Below, in pieces: positions 44,613 to 56,913 of a stretch of 64,000 nt of DNA. Location of the stretch: the NCBI GenBank assembly GCA_022661535.1, contig JAKULF010000010.1:992001-1056000 (forward strand). The letters run 5' to 3'. The first letter of the stretch is position 1. Each line of letters begins with the position of its first letter. The translations under genes and the position numbers were made by a program. Source of the DNA: Eutypa lata (Eukaryota > Ascomycota > Sordariomycetes > Xylariales > Diatrypaceae). Below the pieces are notes generated by a model, which worked only from the letters and a program-made list of their open reading frames with translations, did no database searches and had not been told where the DNA came from.

Positions 44613-45789
44613 GAGCTACAGAATCGGGATGCCGGTTCTCTATCAAATATAGCAAGGTCAACTCGCAGCCGAGTGAGTGAGTAAGCTAAGCTGTTAGCGT
44701 GAATTATCGTTCTTCTAGGGTTCTTATGAGCTGCGGTCGGTTACTGGCTTGATACTTAGGTAGTTAACTATCCAGTAGTAAAATATAGAAAAGAGCGAGT
44801 ATTAGCTAGAGGTGGCGTCATCAGGGGAGCTATCTCAAGACTAAATATATAATTTCACCCAGGACAATGACTGGTCACACAGTACTTTGTAAATCATCGC
44901 AGTTAGTCCATAGTAAAGAATGTTTAACCATACCTACCTATGTACATACATTCCCACGCAGACCAGAGATTCCAGAGCTGCGCATGAAGAATGACCACAC
45001 GTGCTGATGAGTTTTAGCACTCAACCAACTACGGCAGCCTATGATTTATGTATTGTACAATACATAACTACATACATGTAAGTTACTTAGCATTCAGGTG
45101 TACCTACTAATTTTCTCGTGGAGAACGATTAGGCCAAAGAACAAGAGCGATTGAAATCTTGAGATGAGTGGATAGATATTATTACTAGTAACAACATATT
45201 TGCTCAAGAGTTTTGGTGATCCTGATTTCTTCTACATCAGGAAATATACACACGGTAGGTGGTGCATGTATGTAGTTATACACTCAACCCCCTGAATTAT
45301 CAACAATGGATCAGGTAGATTATACTTATAAAGGACTTATGATTAGATGTATAACTTTAATAAAACAAACATTATTTCATGTACCATTATAAAAGGCTTC
45401 GAGGTTCCCTTATGCCTTAAGGCTATGATTTCCTTTAGTTCTTTTCTTTCTCTAAACAATTTAAAGTTAAATAATACTTCGATAAGTACATATATTATCC
45501 AAGGAATTAAGTAGCTGATATGTAGGAGCAACCTAACCCACTGCTAAGAATTCAGGGGGTTGAGTGTATGCTCATATGCTACCTTAGCTGCTTACCTAGG
45601 TATTGGAAGTTAGTGCATAAACCCCGAAATTTTAGTTTATTTGAAATCCCAGCCGCATGTGGGGCAGTAAACGTTTTGCGGGGCACTTAAGATCGGAATT
45701 TTCTAAACTTCAATTTAACATTCGAATGGCTGGATTTACAGAGGAATTATCAAACTAATAACTGCATTACTGGACTACTTACTCTCAAG
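44613..45789. other. intergenic region containing a MITE-like element
   Basis: AT-rich sequence with TACCTACCTA-type repeats near 44931. The inverted-repeat element is listed separately. No gene is supported. Confidence 0.5.
45281..45566. mobile_element. 286-base MITE-like element, TA target duplication
   Basis: Perfect 18-base terminal inverted repeats, CACTCAACCCCCTGAATT at 45281-45298 and its reverse complement at 45549-45566, are each flanked by TA (45279-45280 and 45567-45568). TA duplication and this size fit a non-autonomous Tc1/mariner or pogo/Fot1-type element. The interior is AT-rich and holds a 62-codon minus-strand ORF (45343-45531) with no transposase signature. No second copy was noticed in the window. 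It sits about 220 bases upstream of the next gene's ATG. Confidence 0.82.
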
Positions 45790-46815
45790 ATGCCACATAA
45801 ACATACACGCCATGAGAAGGACCTCTCATCGTTAGTAAACCCATTTCAATTGAAAACCTCAGTCATTTACTAATATCCGACCCCTGGTAGGTTTGACTTA
45901 CCGCCATCACAATTCGCAAAGCCGTTACCAGTGAGAAAGCAGCAACAAAAGGATGCCTCAAGTACGAAAGGGCCTGATGTGGAGAAAAAACTTAAGCGAA
46001 AACGCAATGGGTACAAGTCGGATGATACGCCCCGGGCGTTCAAGAGATTGATGGCTTATGCCGATGGGAAGAAACCCCGGTCTGGGCTGGACAACGGCGA
46101 GGCAACATCGGGAAAGAACAAGAAACGGAAAGCAGCCCAACCTGCGAGCTCTGAAAGTAGCGAAGCGAAGGCTATCCGTGATCTCCCAAAAATACAACCG
46201 GGAGAACGAATGTCGGACTTCGCAGCTCGCGTAGATGCCTCCCTTCCCCTCACTGGCTTAGTCAACAAGTCTGTCAGGGACGGGAAAGACCCCCTCGGCC
46301 TTAAGAAGTGGCGGACGAATAAGGAGCGCAAGATGCACAAGTTGTACGACGAATGGAGGGAGGAGGACCGGAAGATGAAAGAGAAGAAGGAAGAAGAGCT
46401 CGAAGAGCAGGCGGAGAAAGAGCTCGAGGACGAGGAGGCCGGTGTCTCGTGGAAGGTCAACACGCAGGACAACTCGACGGGCAAGAAGAAGAAGAAAGGC
46501 AAGAGAAGCAAGTACCTCGGGGAGGTAGACGATGACGAGGAGGACCCCTGGGAGGAGTTGAGGAAGAAGCGTGGGGAGACTAGGCCGGGGCTTCACGACG
46601 TCGTCAAAGCGCCCCCAGAGTTTACTGTGAAGATTCAAAAGAAGACGACTGTTCTCGGAGCGGCTGTAGATGTAGATGGCATCCCGAAGGCTGCCGGAAG
46701 CTTACGTCGGAGGGAGGAATTGCAGGGCATCAGGACTGACGTGGTTGCGTCTTATCGAAAAATGATGGAAGATAAGCGGCCGACGTGGAAATCACAACAG
46801 GGTCGGGATTCATAG
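45790..46815 (+). CDS. Basic, Lys/Glu-rich coiled-coil protein, CCDC137-like nucleolar type
   Basis: Exons 45790-45830 and 45891-46815 join (TC|G) for 321 residues. The start exon is only 13 codons (MPHKHTRHEKDLSS). The protein is strongly charged: basic tracts (KKLKRKRNGYK, GKNKKRKAAQ, GKKKKKGKRSKY), which are nuclear/nucleolar signal-like, and a Lys/Glu helix (EWREEDRKMKEKKEEELEEQ). The most conserved-looking block is KIQPGERMSDFAARVDASLP. That block and the composition resemble the CCDC137-type family, fungal members of which are often left hypothetical. A role in ribosome biogenesis is inferred from composition only. The initial short exon is supported by a good donor (GTTAGT) and a TACTAAT branch. 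Confidence 0.75.
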
Positions 46816-47443
46816 CAGGTTGGCAAAAAGGAGTCGAGAGATCTAGATACCCCAAACTAACTACCTACTACCTACAAATATTGTGATCCGGCTGCTGTTC
46901 TGTGTTACTTTGTTTAAATCATCTCAGACTTATTAACTTTCAACCTTACAAGTTACCAAAGGTGACTAAGCTTCTCGCTTACAGTGAATAGTAGGTTAAC
47001 ACCAACGTCGCAGTCTTCTCTACCTACCTAAGCATCTATTCCTGATTATACTGTAGTTTTATTCCTAATCCTTCGTTTACTCTTTACATTGAATGCATTG
47101 GAGATACTTGGGTACAGGTACTTCGTACATACCATCCTGATTATACACTACCAGACTACGCCGGGGTTTGGCCGATTACCTAGGACTACCACCTGGAAAC
47201 GTTAGGCTCAGTGCTCTGAAGGCCATCGACTGATTCATTTGACACCAACATCTAAAACCTTCCCCACTTCTCCCCACCCTCCCGTCTCATTCTACTCTGA
47301 CAATTTTTATCAAGCCAACTTCACCCACCTGCCGCCTTCTGAATAGAAATCTGAAGCATCAACATTCGATCCTCGCATCGTCAACATCTTTGTATATCCT
47401 TTTCCATTCCCACCAAATAAATGTCTCTTCAACAAACCCAAAC
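46816..47443. other. intergenic region upstream of TFC3
   Basis: It contains TACCTACCTA-type repeats (46861-46875, 47021-47030) and pyrimidine-rich sequence before the TFC3 start. An upstream ORF begins at 47421 and is listed separately. Confidence 0.45.
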
Positions 47444-47468
47444 ATGGATAAGGGACTCGATGAGTTGA
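47421..47468 (+). promoter_or_regulatory. candidate uORF overlapping the TFC3 start
   Basis: ATG at 47421 opens 15 codons ending in TGA at 47466-47468, overlapping the TFC3 ATG (47444) in another frame. If the leader includes it, initiation here would bypass the main start. The main ATG has the stronger context (AACATGG), so leaky scanning would be needed. The transcription start is unknown. Confidence 0.35.
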
Positions 47469-50400
47469 TCGAGTCGTTACTGACTGTGATCGCTTTTGCT
47501 GGCAGTCAAGGTACGTCACTCTACTACTTCTCATCGGGCTTGCTATAATCACGTGATTCAGAGACTGGTTTCACCTCCTAAGAATAGCTCAAATTTATTA
47601 GAGATTAACTTATGGCTTCTGTATTCAGGTTGTTCTATTCCAGATTTAGTGAATGCCATCAATTCATTCTACGACAGTAATTCCACCAACTCTAGACCTT
47701 CAATAGCACCAGCGGAGCAGGCACGCCAAGCTCTAGCTTTGCATCCGAATGAAGTACCTATTTCGGACAATAGTAAAGACAAGAAGAATGTCGAAACTAA
47801 TGATCTGGGCCTTGCATCTAAGGTGTGGAGATGGCTGGTGGCCAGGAATGATGTGTCTGTCGGGCCTAACAGAAAGTACAATCACTTGCCCCTAGATGAA
47901 GTTCTTCATATATGTCAACGCGAAAGGGCATCATCGGCTACTACAGGCACAGACATTGCCCCAAGTCAGGAGACACCAGAGACACCATCCAAGGCTGGCA
48001 GCTCACGCCCAAGCAAGAAACGGCAAAAGTCGGACGGCATACCAGAGGTTACTGAACCGCGACTACACGTTTCCGAGGAGCGACAATGGAAAACCCTGAC
48101 CGGCCACGGTCCGGATTTCAAACGCATACCCCTATTCGAATGGAAAGCTCTCATCGATATCGCGTCCGTGAAAGAAAGGGGCATTCTACAGGGCGACCTA
48201 GTGCGACTAACAGGCCAAGACAAACGGTCTCTACCCACCCGTACCGATGCTCTTGCAAAGAAAGGCTACATCATCAAGCAGCCCATCCTTCTCCGAGGTT
48301 TCAGATCGAGTAAGCTATGGCTCAAACAGTATGCCGAAAGCGCGCAGGAAGAAGCAAGGCGCGAGGGTCTCCCACTCGAAGAGCTTGACCTTTCTAAGGA
48401 AACGCTCATGAAAGACCTCACTCCCGTAACATTCAGTAATTTTTGGAACGGCGACAGACTTGATTACTTGGCGATAGCTCAGGGGTTCATCGCCATAATC
48501 AAGGCGTGGGGTATCATTCGTTATTGCGACCTACGAACCAAGATGGGAGTAGATGAGCGTGTACCTCAAATGCGGGCTTTGGCTAAATCTTCTCGCTGGT
48601 TCACCAATATAGGATCCGTTACCTTCGTGGCAGCCAGGTTCGCCAACAGCAGCAAACTTTTCAAAGATTGCGTCAAATTTGTCAGAGACCCGACACCTAG
48701 CGAATGGAAAAAGTTCCGGACTATCCCTACAAATCACATCAAGGCTCCCTCTTCACGAATAGGGAAACGAGGACAAGCCTCCCGCGACAGGGCTAAGTCG
48801 CAGGCTAAGTCGAAAGCTAGGTCGAAGGCCAAATCGAAAGTTGGCAAGATTGGAAACGATGGACACGACGGACAAGTGAAACAACTTGCATCCAAGTCTC
48901 CAGAGGCGCTTTTTGATCAGATGGAGGTCAAATCGTCATCCTGGATGCCTCAAAGGCCATTCATCAATACAGTATTTGACATCATCAAGAGAAGCGGAGC
49001 TCAGGGATCCTCGAATAATGAAATCCGCCACCAAACACTCGGATACAGCTACCGAAAATTCATCGCATCGATGAATGCTTCCCTTTCTTCGCCCCTGGCT
49101 CAGCTAGAACAGCCAGAATTTCAGGTGACTTCGCAGCTCACTCGCGTTGTGAAGACGATGTCATATCAATTTTTTGCACCCGGGGGTGCTGCATCGCAAA
49201 GGGATGTTGACGAGACGAGACAAGGTCAAGATCAAGATCCAGCTGAGATCACGCAACCAGTTTTTGAGAAGGTTGACTATACATTCTCGGAACCTGACCC
49301 CTCAAAATTTACCACCACCCCATCCATCTCGCTATCCCAGCTTTGCGCTCCAGTGCGCCCTACCCCAAAAGCACGAACAAACGGAAAACTTGAAGGGTTT
49401 CGCAAGGAACAGAAAGAAACAATTGTAAAAGCGGAGGTCAAGCGACCCCGTGGACGCCCACCAAAAAAGCCACGGGCAACCGAATCTTTGGGTGTCCCTG
49501 AAGCCGCCGAACCACAGGACGATAGTCAGTTGGACCACATGACGGACGGCATACAAAATGGAGAAAGAAGGGGTCCAGGTCGTGCAAGGAGAAAACCAAA
49601 GACGTTAGATGGAATGGTTCTGATTCCTGATGATGATGATGATCTTGAAGATTTCGCTATCAGTTCTCCTATTCGAGAAGGCAATGCCACTGCTTCCATT
49701 AAGCGTCGTGCACCCTCTCTTCCCGATGCCCCAGGCGTTTATCGTGGAATCCCCAATTCACTCGATCCCGTTAGGAAGCAAGGTCGACCACCAAAATCCT
49801 TAGTGGTGATATTCAAATCCGACAGACTGAGAGACCCTGCTTTTCTGGGAGCTACCACAGAAACCTCACCTGAAAATGGTATTGCGGTGGACAACGGTAT
49901 ATCTGGTATCCCTGGAACGAATGATGGTCAGGCGGCTTCAACACCTCTTCCTGTAGCTAACGGAGAGTCTACAATACCCGCAGAGGCAGACCAAAGTTTG
50001 GTTACTCAGGGCTCAGCAAAGCCTAAGAGAGGACCCCGTTCAGACTCTAAGAAGGGTCACAAGTGTGAACAGTGCGGTAGGACTTGGAAAAACTCCAATG
50101 GTCTAGAATATCACATCAACAAATCCCAGACCCCTTGCAACCCTCTCTATGTTCAGCAGTCTCCTTGGCGGAGATCTCTACCTGTTCCCCACACAATGCC
50201 ACAATTGACGCGTGGGAACAGGATAAAGGCCACATCACCACTTTCACAGACCCCTCCAAGAGTACCTAATAAAGCTACAGAAAATGGAAGCACCAGAGGG
50301 TTACCCCGTTCTGAGAGCGCCATATCAGAGGAAAACAGTGTTGTGTCGGTTCCCGACACGCCATCCATTCTACAAAATTATGGGCGTTCCATCATTCTTC

Positions 50401-53400
50401 AAGACGTTGAAGTTTACAACGTGACCGGTCGGGGCCAGCTACAGGGGCGCCGACGTAGTGAGTCTCGTCACAGTGAGGCTTCAACCCCTCAATCGCCTCG
50501 ATTATCCCATAGGCACCAAAATATCAAAGAACATCCGCGAACTGAAGACCCCCGAGTCCCGCAGGAAACCATCGCTCTTTCCAGCGACAATGCGGGACCT
50601 AAACAGTCGGTAGTGAGTCCACAAAACCATGACATATCATCGGCCCGCGATGGTGATCACAAACTACCTCATAAGCGGGATGCAAAATCAATGGTCTCTA
50701 CTAGCTCTCATGGTACGGATGCAGAGCTTGAACCACCTCGAAAGAGACAGAAGCTTCCACAACTTCCGAAACGTGCACCTAGTCAACCCAATGACGGTGA
50801 ACAACAACAAGATCGACCAGAACAGCAGGCGAAAGTGTCTATCCAGAATCCGGTTATATCAGTATCTCCAAACCTGACAGGATCTAACAGGGTAGAAGAA
50901 CCTCCCTCGTCTGATCAGACTAAGAATGAAGATTTCACCTTGCGACCTAACATAACAAAGCCTGTCAAGAACCCTATTGTCCCACAAACACCTCCAAAGA
51001 AAACCAGCAATTCGGAGAGTAGTCTCCGCAGAGAGCGCACTTCAGAGATCATTCAACATTTGCTCGAAAACAATGATGGTGTCTTCCCAGGGGAGTTGTC
51101 CCTTTACATCGTTATGTCGTCTATATGGGCAAAAAAGTATTCCGACTTGAAGCCGCCCGACCGAAGGGTAGTACAACAACTAGTCAACAAAATGGAAAAA
51201 CAGGGCAAACTCAAACAACTACACTTCTTCTTCCTAGATCCAAAAGGCGAGAGCCAGGGGATATGTGTTGTTGCAAAGGCTTCGTCAGACAACAAAGCAG
51301 AAGAATTAATTAAAGATCCTCGCATAGTGAGCATCAAGGAAAAGATCCGGGAAGTTCACCCGGAAACTTACATTCCGCCAACATTCTCACTTTCCCAGCA
51401 GGAATTGGATGTGTACAGTGCTCTTTTATCCAAAGCCAAGGAAACACCGAAACGAGGTCAACGTGTGAATGCTGCTGCGAACTTGACGTCAACCCATGAG
51501 GTTGAAGTAATGCATTATCCGCAGCCGGTAATGACGGATGTTGAGCCCGCAGGAGACTCTTTATTATCGGGCCTAGTAGCTGACGAGGATCACAATACAA
51601 GTCCTGCCAAAAAGCCACGAAAAGGCACTTCTACCCCCGCAGGACGTGGGCCTGTTTCTGTAGGTGAAAGTCACAAATCCCGTGCCCCCCGATCGTTACG
51701 AAAGCCGCAAAAGCAAGGTCGAAAACACTGGGATGCAAGCAAAGTAGCAACGTATATCTGGAATAAAAGCAACGCTCCAATAGCTACTTGGGACCAACAG
51801 CCTGCTTGCTTGCAAGATCCAGTCACTGGTGCCTGGTCATCGACCCCCCACGTATTCACTTCTTCCCAGAAGGATCTCGATGAGCTTCTATCTCTAATTA
51901 AGACCGGGAAGGCCTCTCAACCAAAGAAGCCGGGGAGGAAACGAAAAAACCCCGACGTTGTCGTAACTCCCCGCAAGAAGAGGCGCACGCGTAATGCCCC
52001 TGAATGGAAAGCAGATGGGGAGAGCGTAGGGGGTTCTGATGCGTCAATGGTGGGCGCCACTATCACTAATACAGTAGAATTTCCATTCGTAGAGCCTTCA
52101 ACTGTAGAGTCATTCATCAATGCAACCTTGGCTCCTGACGGCGTCGATTCCGATGGTGCGGAAGATGACACTGCCACGATTTCGGAAGATGACTCAGGCG
52201 ATGACACCAACATCAGGTTTGGGGATATCACAGAAATCAATCCCTTGAAAGAAGGCCATTGGCCTATCTTGCCGGATGAGTTCTTTCGTTCTAAGAAGAC
52301 GAGTTTCTCTTTGTGTGGGAGCATGCCAACCGTTGGGTGGTTCCACCAGGCAAATCTACCTCATAATGTTGATGATATTTTGAATGTAGGCGTATCTCGT
52401 CGTGGACAAATCAGGACTCGCTCTTGGACAGATAAGGATTATGCTGAACTCGTGCGACGAGCAAACGCCATCAGAACCTGGGAGCTATCGGCTCAAGGTT
52501 CTCGGGTCCTCCAATTGGCAACTGTCGTTCCTGGGTCGATCTTTATAGATTTAGGGGTCGGTAACTCGCTCGTGAACACGCAATCAATGGTTGCACAATG
52601 GTCCCAAGAGAACCAGTATACAATTGACAACTTACCAGGAGAGATTATATATGGGATACATGACGACCACGATGCTGGTCTGTCAGACACTAACGACAAC
52701 CAAATTCAACCTGCTAAACCCACCAAACCTGCCAAATCTGCTAAGCCCACACAGCAGGTCAAGAAAGAGAAGGCCAAGAAAAGGAAAGCTAAGCAAAGGA
52801 AAGCTCGAGAGTTCAAGCATCCTCATACTGTGAACTCTCAGTCCGGCGAAGGATACGTAACCCGAAACCTAATAGCTCTTCCGCCATCACAGCAAGGCCG
52901 TGTAAGCAGGCGTCGACCGTCTAACGATATCATCCGTATGCTCGGCGACACAGCTATCATAACAGCTATTGTTGTGGTCAAGTCTCTTCTTGGGGGCGTA
53001 GAGGGGACAATCGACTATGGTTTGATATTGAAAATCTTCCCTGAAAGATCCTTCACACGTTTGAAGAACTACTGGCCGAAAGCTTGCAAACAGCGCAAGA
53101 GATTTGTAGATGCTCTCACGGATAAATTTCAGTCTTCGTTCCTAGAAGCATATGAGAAAGGGGAGTTGCCGCCCCTCGACCTTGACAATCCCGAAGATTA
53201 CGATTGGACATCTCTAATTATCTGGGCATCAAAACTAGAGACACATGGGGACGTAGATTTGCCTGAATCACGAGAAGAGCTCGACGAAACTTACCTACTA
53301 GAGGAGCCCGATGATGAGGTCATAGATTGGAGGGAAGTTTGGTTCTCTAATGTTGCCGTCCACACACGTATTGAGGCAAACATTGCGAAGCCCGCCGTGA

Positions 53401-54326
53401 TCCCAGCGTGCGCACAGCAAGACCAAGATCAAGTACCCATCCGTGGAAGATCCTGGATTCGTTCACTATGCACCACTCCTATGGGAGAGGTCGGTGCTCC
53501 TAATCGGGTCATGAGGAAGCTACTCGAGTTGGGCAATGGAAACGAGCAGGAAACGAACCAGCTCTTTTCGAAGATAGTGGCTCAGCTCATCAAAGAGAAA
53601 ATTGCCACCAGGGGCAAGAGTAAGAAGTTTGGATTTCGACTCAACTTCAATTTCGACAAGGTAGTCGAAAAGTCAGCCAACACCGAAAAGTTCTTCCAGG
53701 CGGCTGTTTTCAAATCGCGACTTGACGAAGCCTTCCGCGGTCACGGGGAGATGTTTCTGTCGTATGCCTCGGATGACGGTACCATCATGGCCGTAATCAA
53801 CCTCCAGGCGTACGGCCGGGTCTGCATGGAGCCGATCGACGTGCCCAACGTCCCGTTCGGATTTGAACCCGGAAACTACGAGGGTAGGTCTTACCCGAAG
53901 AGCTACTACCACTGGAAGATCCGGCTGCTCCCCACGGCAACGTACCTGTACAACGAGGACATGCCGCTGCTAGACGAGATACGGCGCTCCCGGCCCCCAA
54001 CTTGCGGCCCCCACGGCACCATCCCCATCTGGGTCGACCTGCTCAACCGCGTGGACCACCGGCGCTGGGTCGAGTATGTCTGCATGATCGCCTTCGCGCT
54101 CGCGACCAAGGGGCCCGTGACCCCCGCCAGCGCCGCCGTCATCCTCCGGCCCGTCGTCGAGCCCTTCGAGGTCCAGCTCATCATGGACTTCCTCGACCAA
54201 CTTGGCCTGCTCCAGCGCGCTGCCGCCTCTCCTTTCGGCTCCGGGGCTACTGCTGGCGAGTGGTGGTGGCTCGCTGTCGGGCAGATGATCGATGTGAAAG
54301 GAAAGGGGGTGGAGATTTCTGGTTGA
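47444..54326 (+). CDS. TFC3: TFC3-like B-block-binding subunit of TFIIIC
   Basis: Exons 47444-47510 and 47629-54326 join (G|GT) for 2254 residues. The spliced start MDKGLDELIESLLTVIAFAG followed by CSIPDLVNAI matches the usual N-terminal winged helix, which supports it over an intron-reading ATG at 47496. A B-block-type winged helix lies at about 190-255 (ASVKERGILQGDLVRLTGQD, KKGYIIKQP). The middle is long and disordered, with AT-hook-like motifs (RPRGRPPKKPR near 627, GRARRKPK near 673, GRPPKS near 742) and one C2H2 finger (CEQCGRTWKNSNGLEYH near 835). Helical and winged-helix-like domains resume after about 1630. TFIIIC binds the A and B boxes of tRNA genes and recruits TFIIIB and Pol III; this subunit contacts the B box. 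The last 550 bases are GC-rich. Confidence 0.87.
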
Positions 54327-55337
54327 CACCGTACCCAGAGTGCTGGATTGCATTGTTAGTGCGTTTTATTGTGTTCTTTTCTTGACTTTTGGTCTTTCTT
54401 GTTTGTAGTTTCATTGCATAGCGGTGGAGTTTATTGCAGAGAGGTGAAAGAAGGCAGATGGTATCGTGGAGTGCAATGGAAAGAGGTAGTAGATGTACGT
54501 TCTTGCTGCGAAGCATGGTCACATATTCAGGATTCTTCTTGAATTGGAGACTGACACAATGAGCGGCGAAATGAAAGTGAGCTGGGCAACAATGGATGGA
54601 ATAATCGTGTTCCGTCTAGATCTGATTTAATGGATGGGGGGATGGTGGGGGGAGATAGATACCCTGATTGTATTGTTAATACTAGGTTTGCTGAATCGTC
54701 ACTTTGGGCTTGATTCACTTACGCGATGCTGTTAATAAAGGTCCATTTTGAAAGCTAACTTAGACTTCCGCTGCTTTACTCTGAGGGATTATTAACAGAT
54801 ACCACACACCATCAATAGGGATAAGCTACTTCCTGGAGGCAGCCATTTACAGTAAACCCTTTTGTAAGATCTTTAGGGATTATGGTAAGGTTTAAGATGT
54901 CTAAGAGCTATAGGCTTGCTCGAGCCACTGCGTACGTAGAAGGACCATTCGCTGACTTTCTAGCAAGGGCTAGGCATGGCGTGCAATGGCAACTCTAGAC
55001 ACCTTCGCTTTTGCTACATCGATATACATTCAGGTATCAAAGCTTCTTCCGCCTTCAGGTTTGACATTTGTCTATTCTTTTAAGGCCTGGAAAGCCAAGC
55101 GATTGTCATAGTCACTAGTGAACAACAAGTTGAAATTGAATGCCCTGGAACTCTAGTTCATCCTAGCTTCCCTAATACCTACTTTACAGCCTGAAGTTAC
55201 TAGGGCTTTGTTGTAGTGGGATCTATGTATAGTACTTTAGGCGAGTCGGTTGCGAAGATAACATTGAAAGATGTTATTGAAGTCTATAACTATTCCAGTC
55301 CCGCCAGAAAACTTGCAAACACACAGGAGAAGTCGAC
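54327..55337. other. intergenic region, no gene seen
   Basis: AT-rich 3' flank of TFC3 and 5' flank of the first zinc-finger gene. No ORF of interest was found. Confidence 0.5.
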
Positions 55338-56913
55338 ATGTCAGGCCAATATAGAGCAGGAAGCCACAGAGCTACTGCGTATGGTCTTCTAGATAGCCTT
55401 CTTACATCCCCTCAAGCTTCCGAGGAGCCTCCTGCAACCAAGCTCGAGAAAAATATGGCCCCTCACGGAAGTACGAAACGTCGCGATGCGCCAACCGATA
55501 CTGCAGAAGCATCCTTATCATCTCCTGGAATCCAGTCTACAAGAAAAAATGGCAACACGTATTATTCTTGTCCGTTTTGTTCAGGCTCCAATCCTAAGGT
55601 TTTCGGGGATCTCCATTACCACATACACTCACAGCACAGACATGCTTATAAGTCATTCCGAGCAAAACATCCACCTCGGCCTACAAGTCTCAAGCCTGTT
55701 AATGATGGAAAATATAAGTGTCCATTTTGTGAAGACATCGTCTGTGCTTTTCTACAGGTGAGCCGGCTCACAAATCACATCATTATTCACCATACATATG
55801 AGGAACTGTTGCTACATGAGTATCAAATATTATGTAACGGCAGAAACGTTTGTCATGGGAGCATTGTGGACAGTGAGTACTCTCTGTTCTATTACTTATC
55901 TACGCCTGGAAGTCATGCTCTGGGCTTGAATCATGGATTCTAATCATAAGCCCCTTGCTCACACGCCAGTTTTCTTTCAATATCATACTGACTGACTACC
56001 CTTATTGCAGTTATGTTGCGACGGGACCCTCTAGAATCTAGAGTCCTAAAGCACATCATAACCTTTGAAATGAGAGGATTGACAAGTTCCGAACATGAGG
56101 AAACTCGGAGTATAAGAGCGAGCTTCCCTATGGCTACCCAAACGGAAGCTACTGTCCCTCAACTTACTACCACCGTGTCCACCACAAGTATCCGCAGGTT
56201 ACTTGTAGGCACGGAAAATCCTCTCCGTATCATCAGCGAAATCAGCAAAGAGGTCTGTGAGGAGATTGTTACGGATACTCTAGGTGCACTCTGTTTAGAG
56301 GAGACGCGCAGAATCACTAAGGACCTGAAGGCTTTCTGGACGAAGAATTTGCGGCAAACTAGTAGAGATGGCTCTCTATCAGGTGACAAATGGTCCTCAT
56401 TACGAGATGTCATGTCTGATCTTGATGAAAGCTTTGAAACGCATCTGGATAACTTCTGGGAAGAGTCTGGTATCGAGATTTTGCCGCTCGAAGACCTCGT
56501 CACCCCGCCAGCTCCAATCACAGATGGTGACATCTTTCTGCTAGGCTTCGCGGTATTGGCGGCGAAAGATGGAGATGAACTTCGCTCCAGGTAAGTCCAT
56601 CTAAATATGACCCCCTTTCCCATATACAGCGACCAAAGTATACTCATACCCAGATAGATATTTCCGACATCTGACGACAGATGATATGCAGCAACTCATG
56701 GACTATTATTTCCACAAGTGCCTATCTGATCTTACCTACCGTTTCTCGGAGTTGGAGCTCAATGAAATCCGCCAAACGTTCCTGGGTCTCTCTTCAAAGC
56801 CTAAAGGGACAGCCACTGCGGTAGATCGAGCAGCACAAGGGGCCCAGAAGCGTTCGGCAAGTAACGACGACGAAGTTCAAGCTCCCAGGAGCGGTATCAA
56901 GAGCTTCAAATGA
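55338..56913 (+). CDS. Uncharacterised C2H2-like protein, paralogue A
   Basis: Exons 55338-55872, 56011-56590 and 56658-56913 join in frame for 456 residues. Two zinc-finger-like units follow a disordered N-terminus: YYSCPFCSG with HYHIHSQH, and KYKCPFCED with LTNHIIIHH. A helical middle (ISEISKEVCEEIVTDTLGAL) leads to a block ITDGDIFLLGFAVLAAKDGD before the last intron. The final exon begins Tyr-Phe-Arg-His and encodes a second helical unit, ending in a basic tail (RSGIKSFK). The same order (Cys/His fingers, helical CKEL/CEEI block, IFLLG block, intron in the same codon phase, YF-start exon) is seen in the gene at 58700. I do not know the family; nucleic-acid binding is possible but not shown. 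The second finger has a long Cys-His gap, so it is atypical. Confidence 0.75.

Noticed and set aside
45343..45531. ORF inside the MITE-like element as a transposase
   Set aside because: Only 62 codons and no DDE/DDD or helix-turn-helix signature.
47496..47628. TFC3 start at the ATG at 47496
   Set aside because: That frame reads through a good GTACGT...CAG intron; the spliced start at 47444 gives the expected N-terminal winged-helix sequence.
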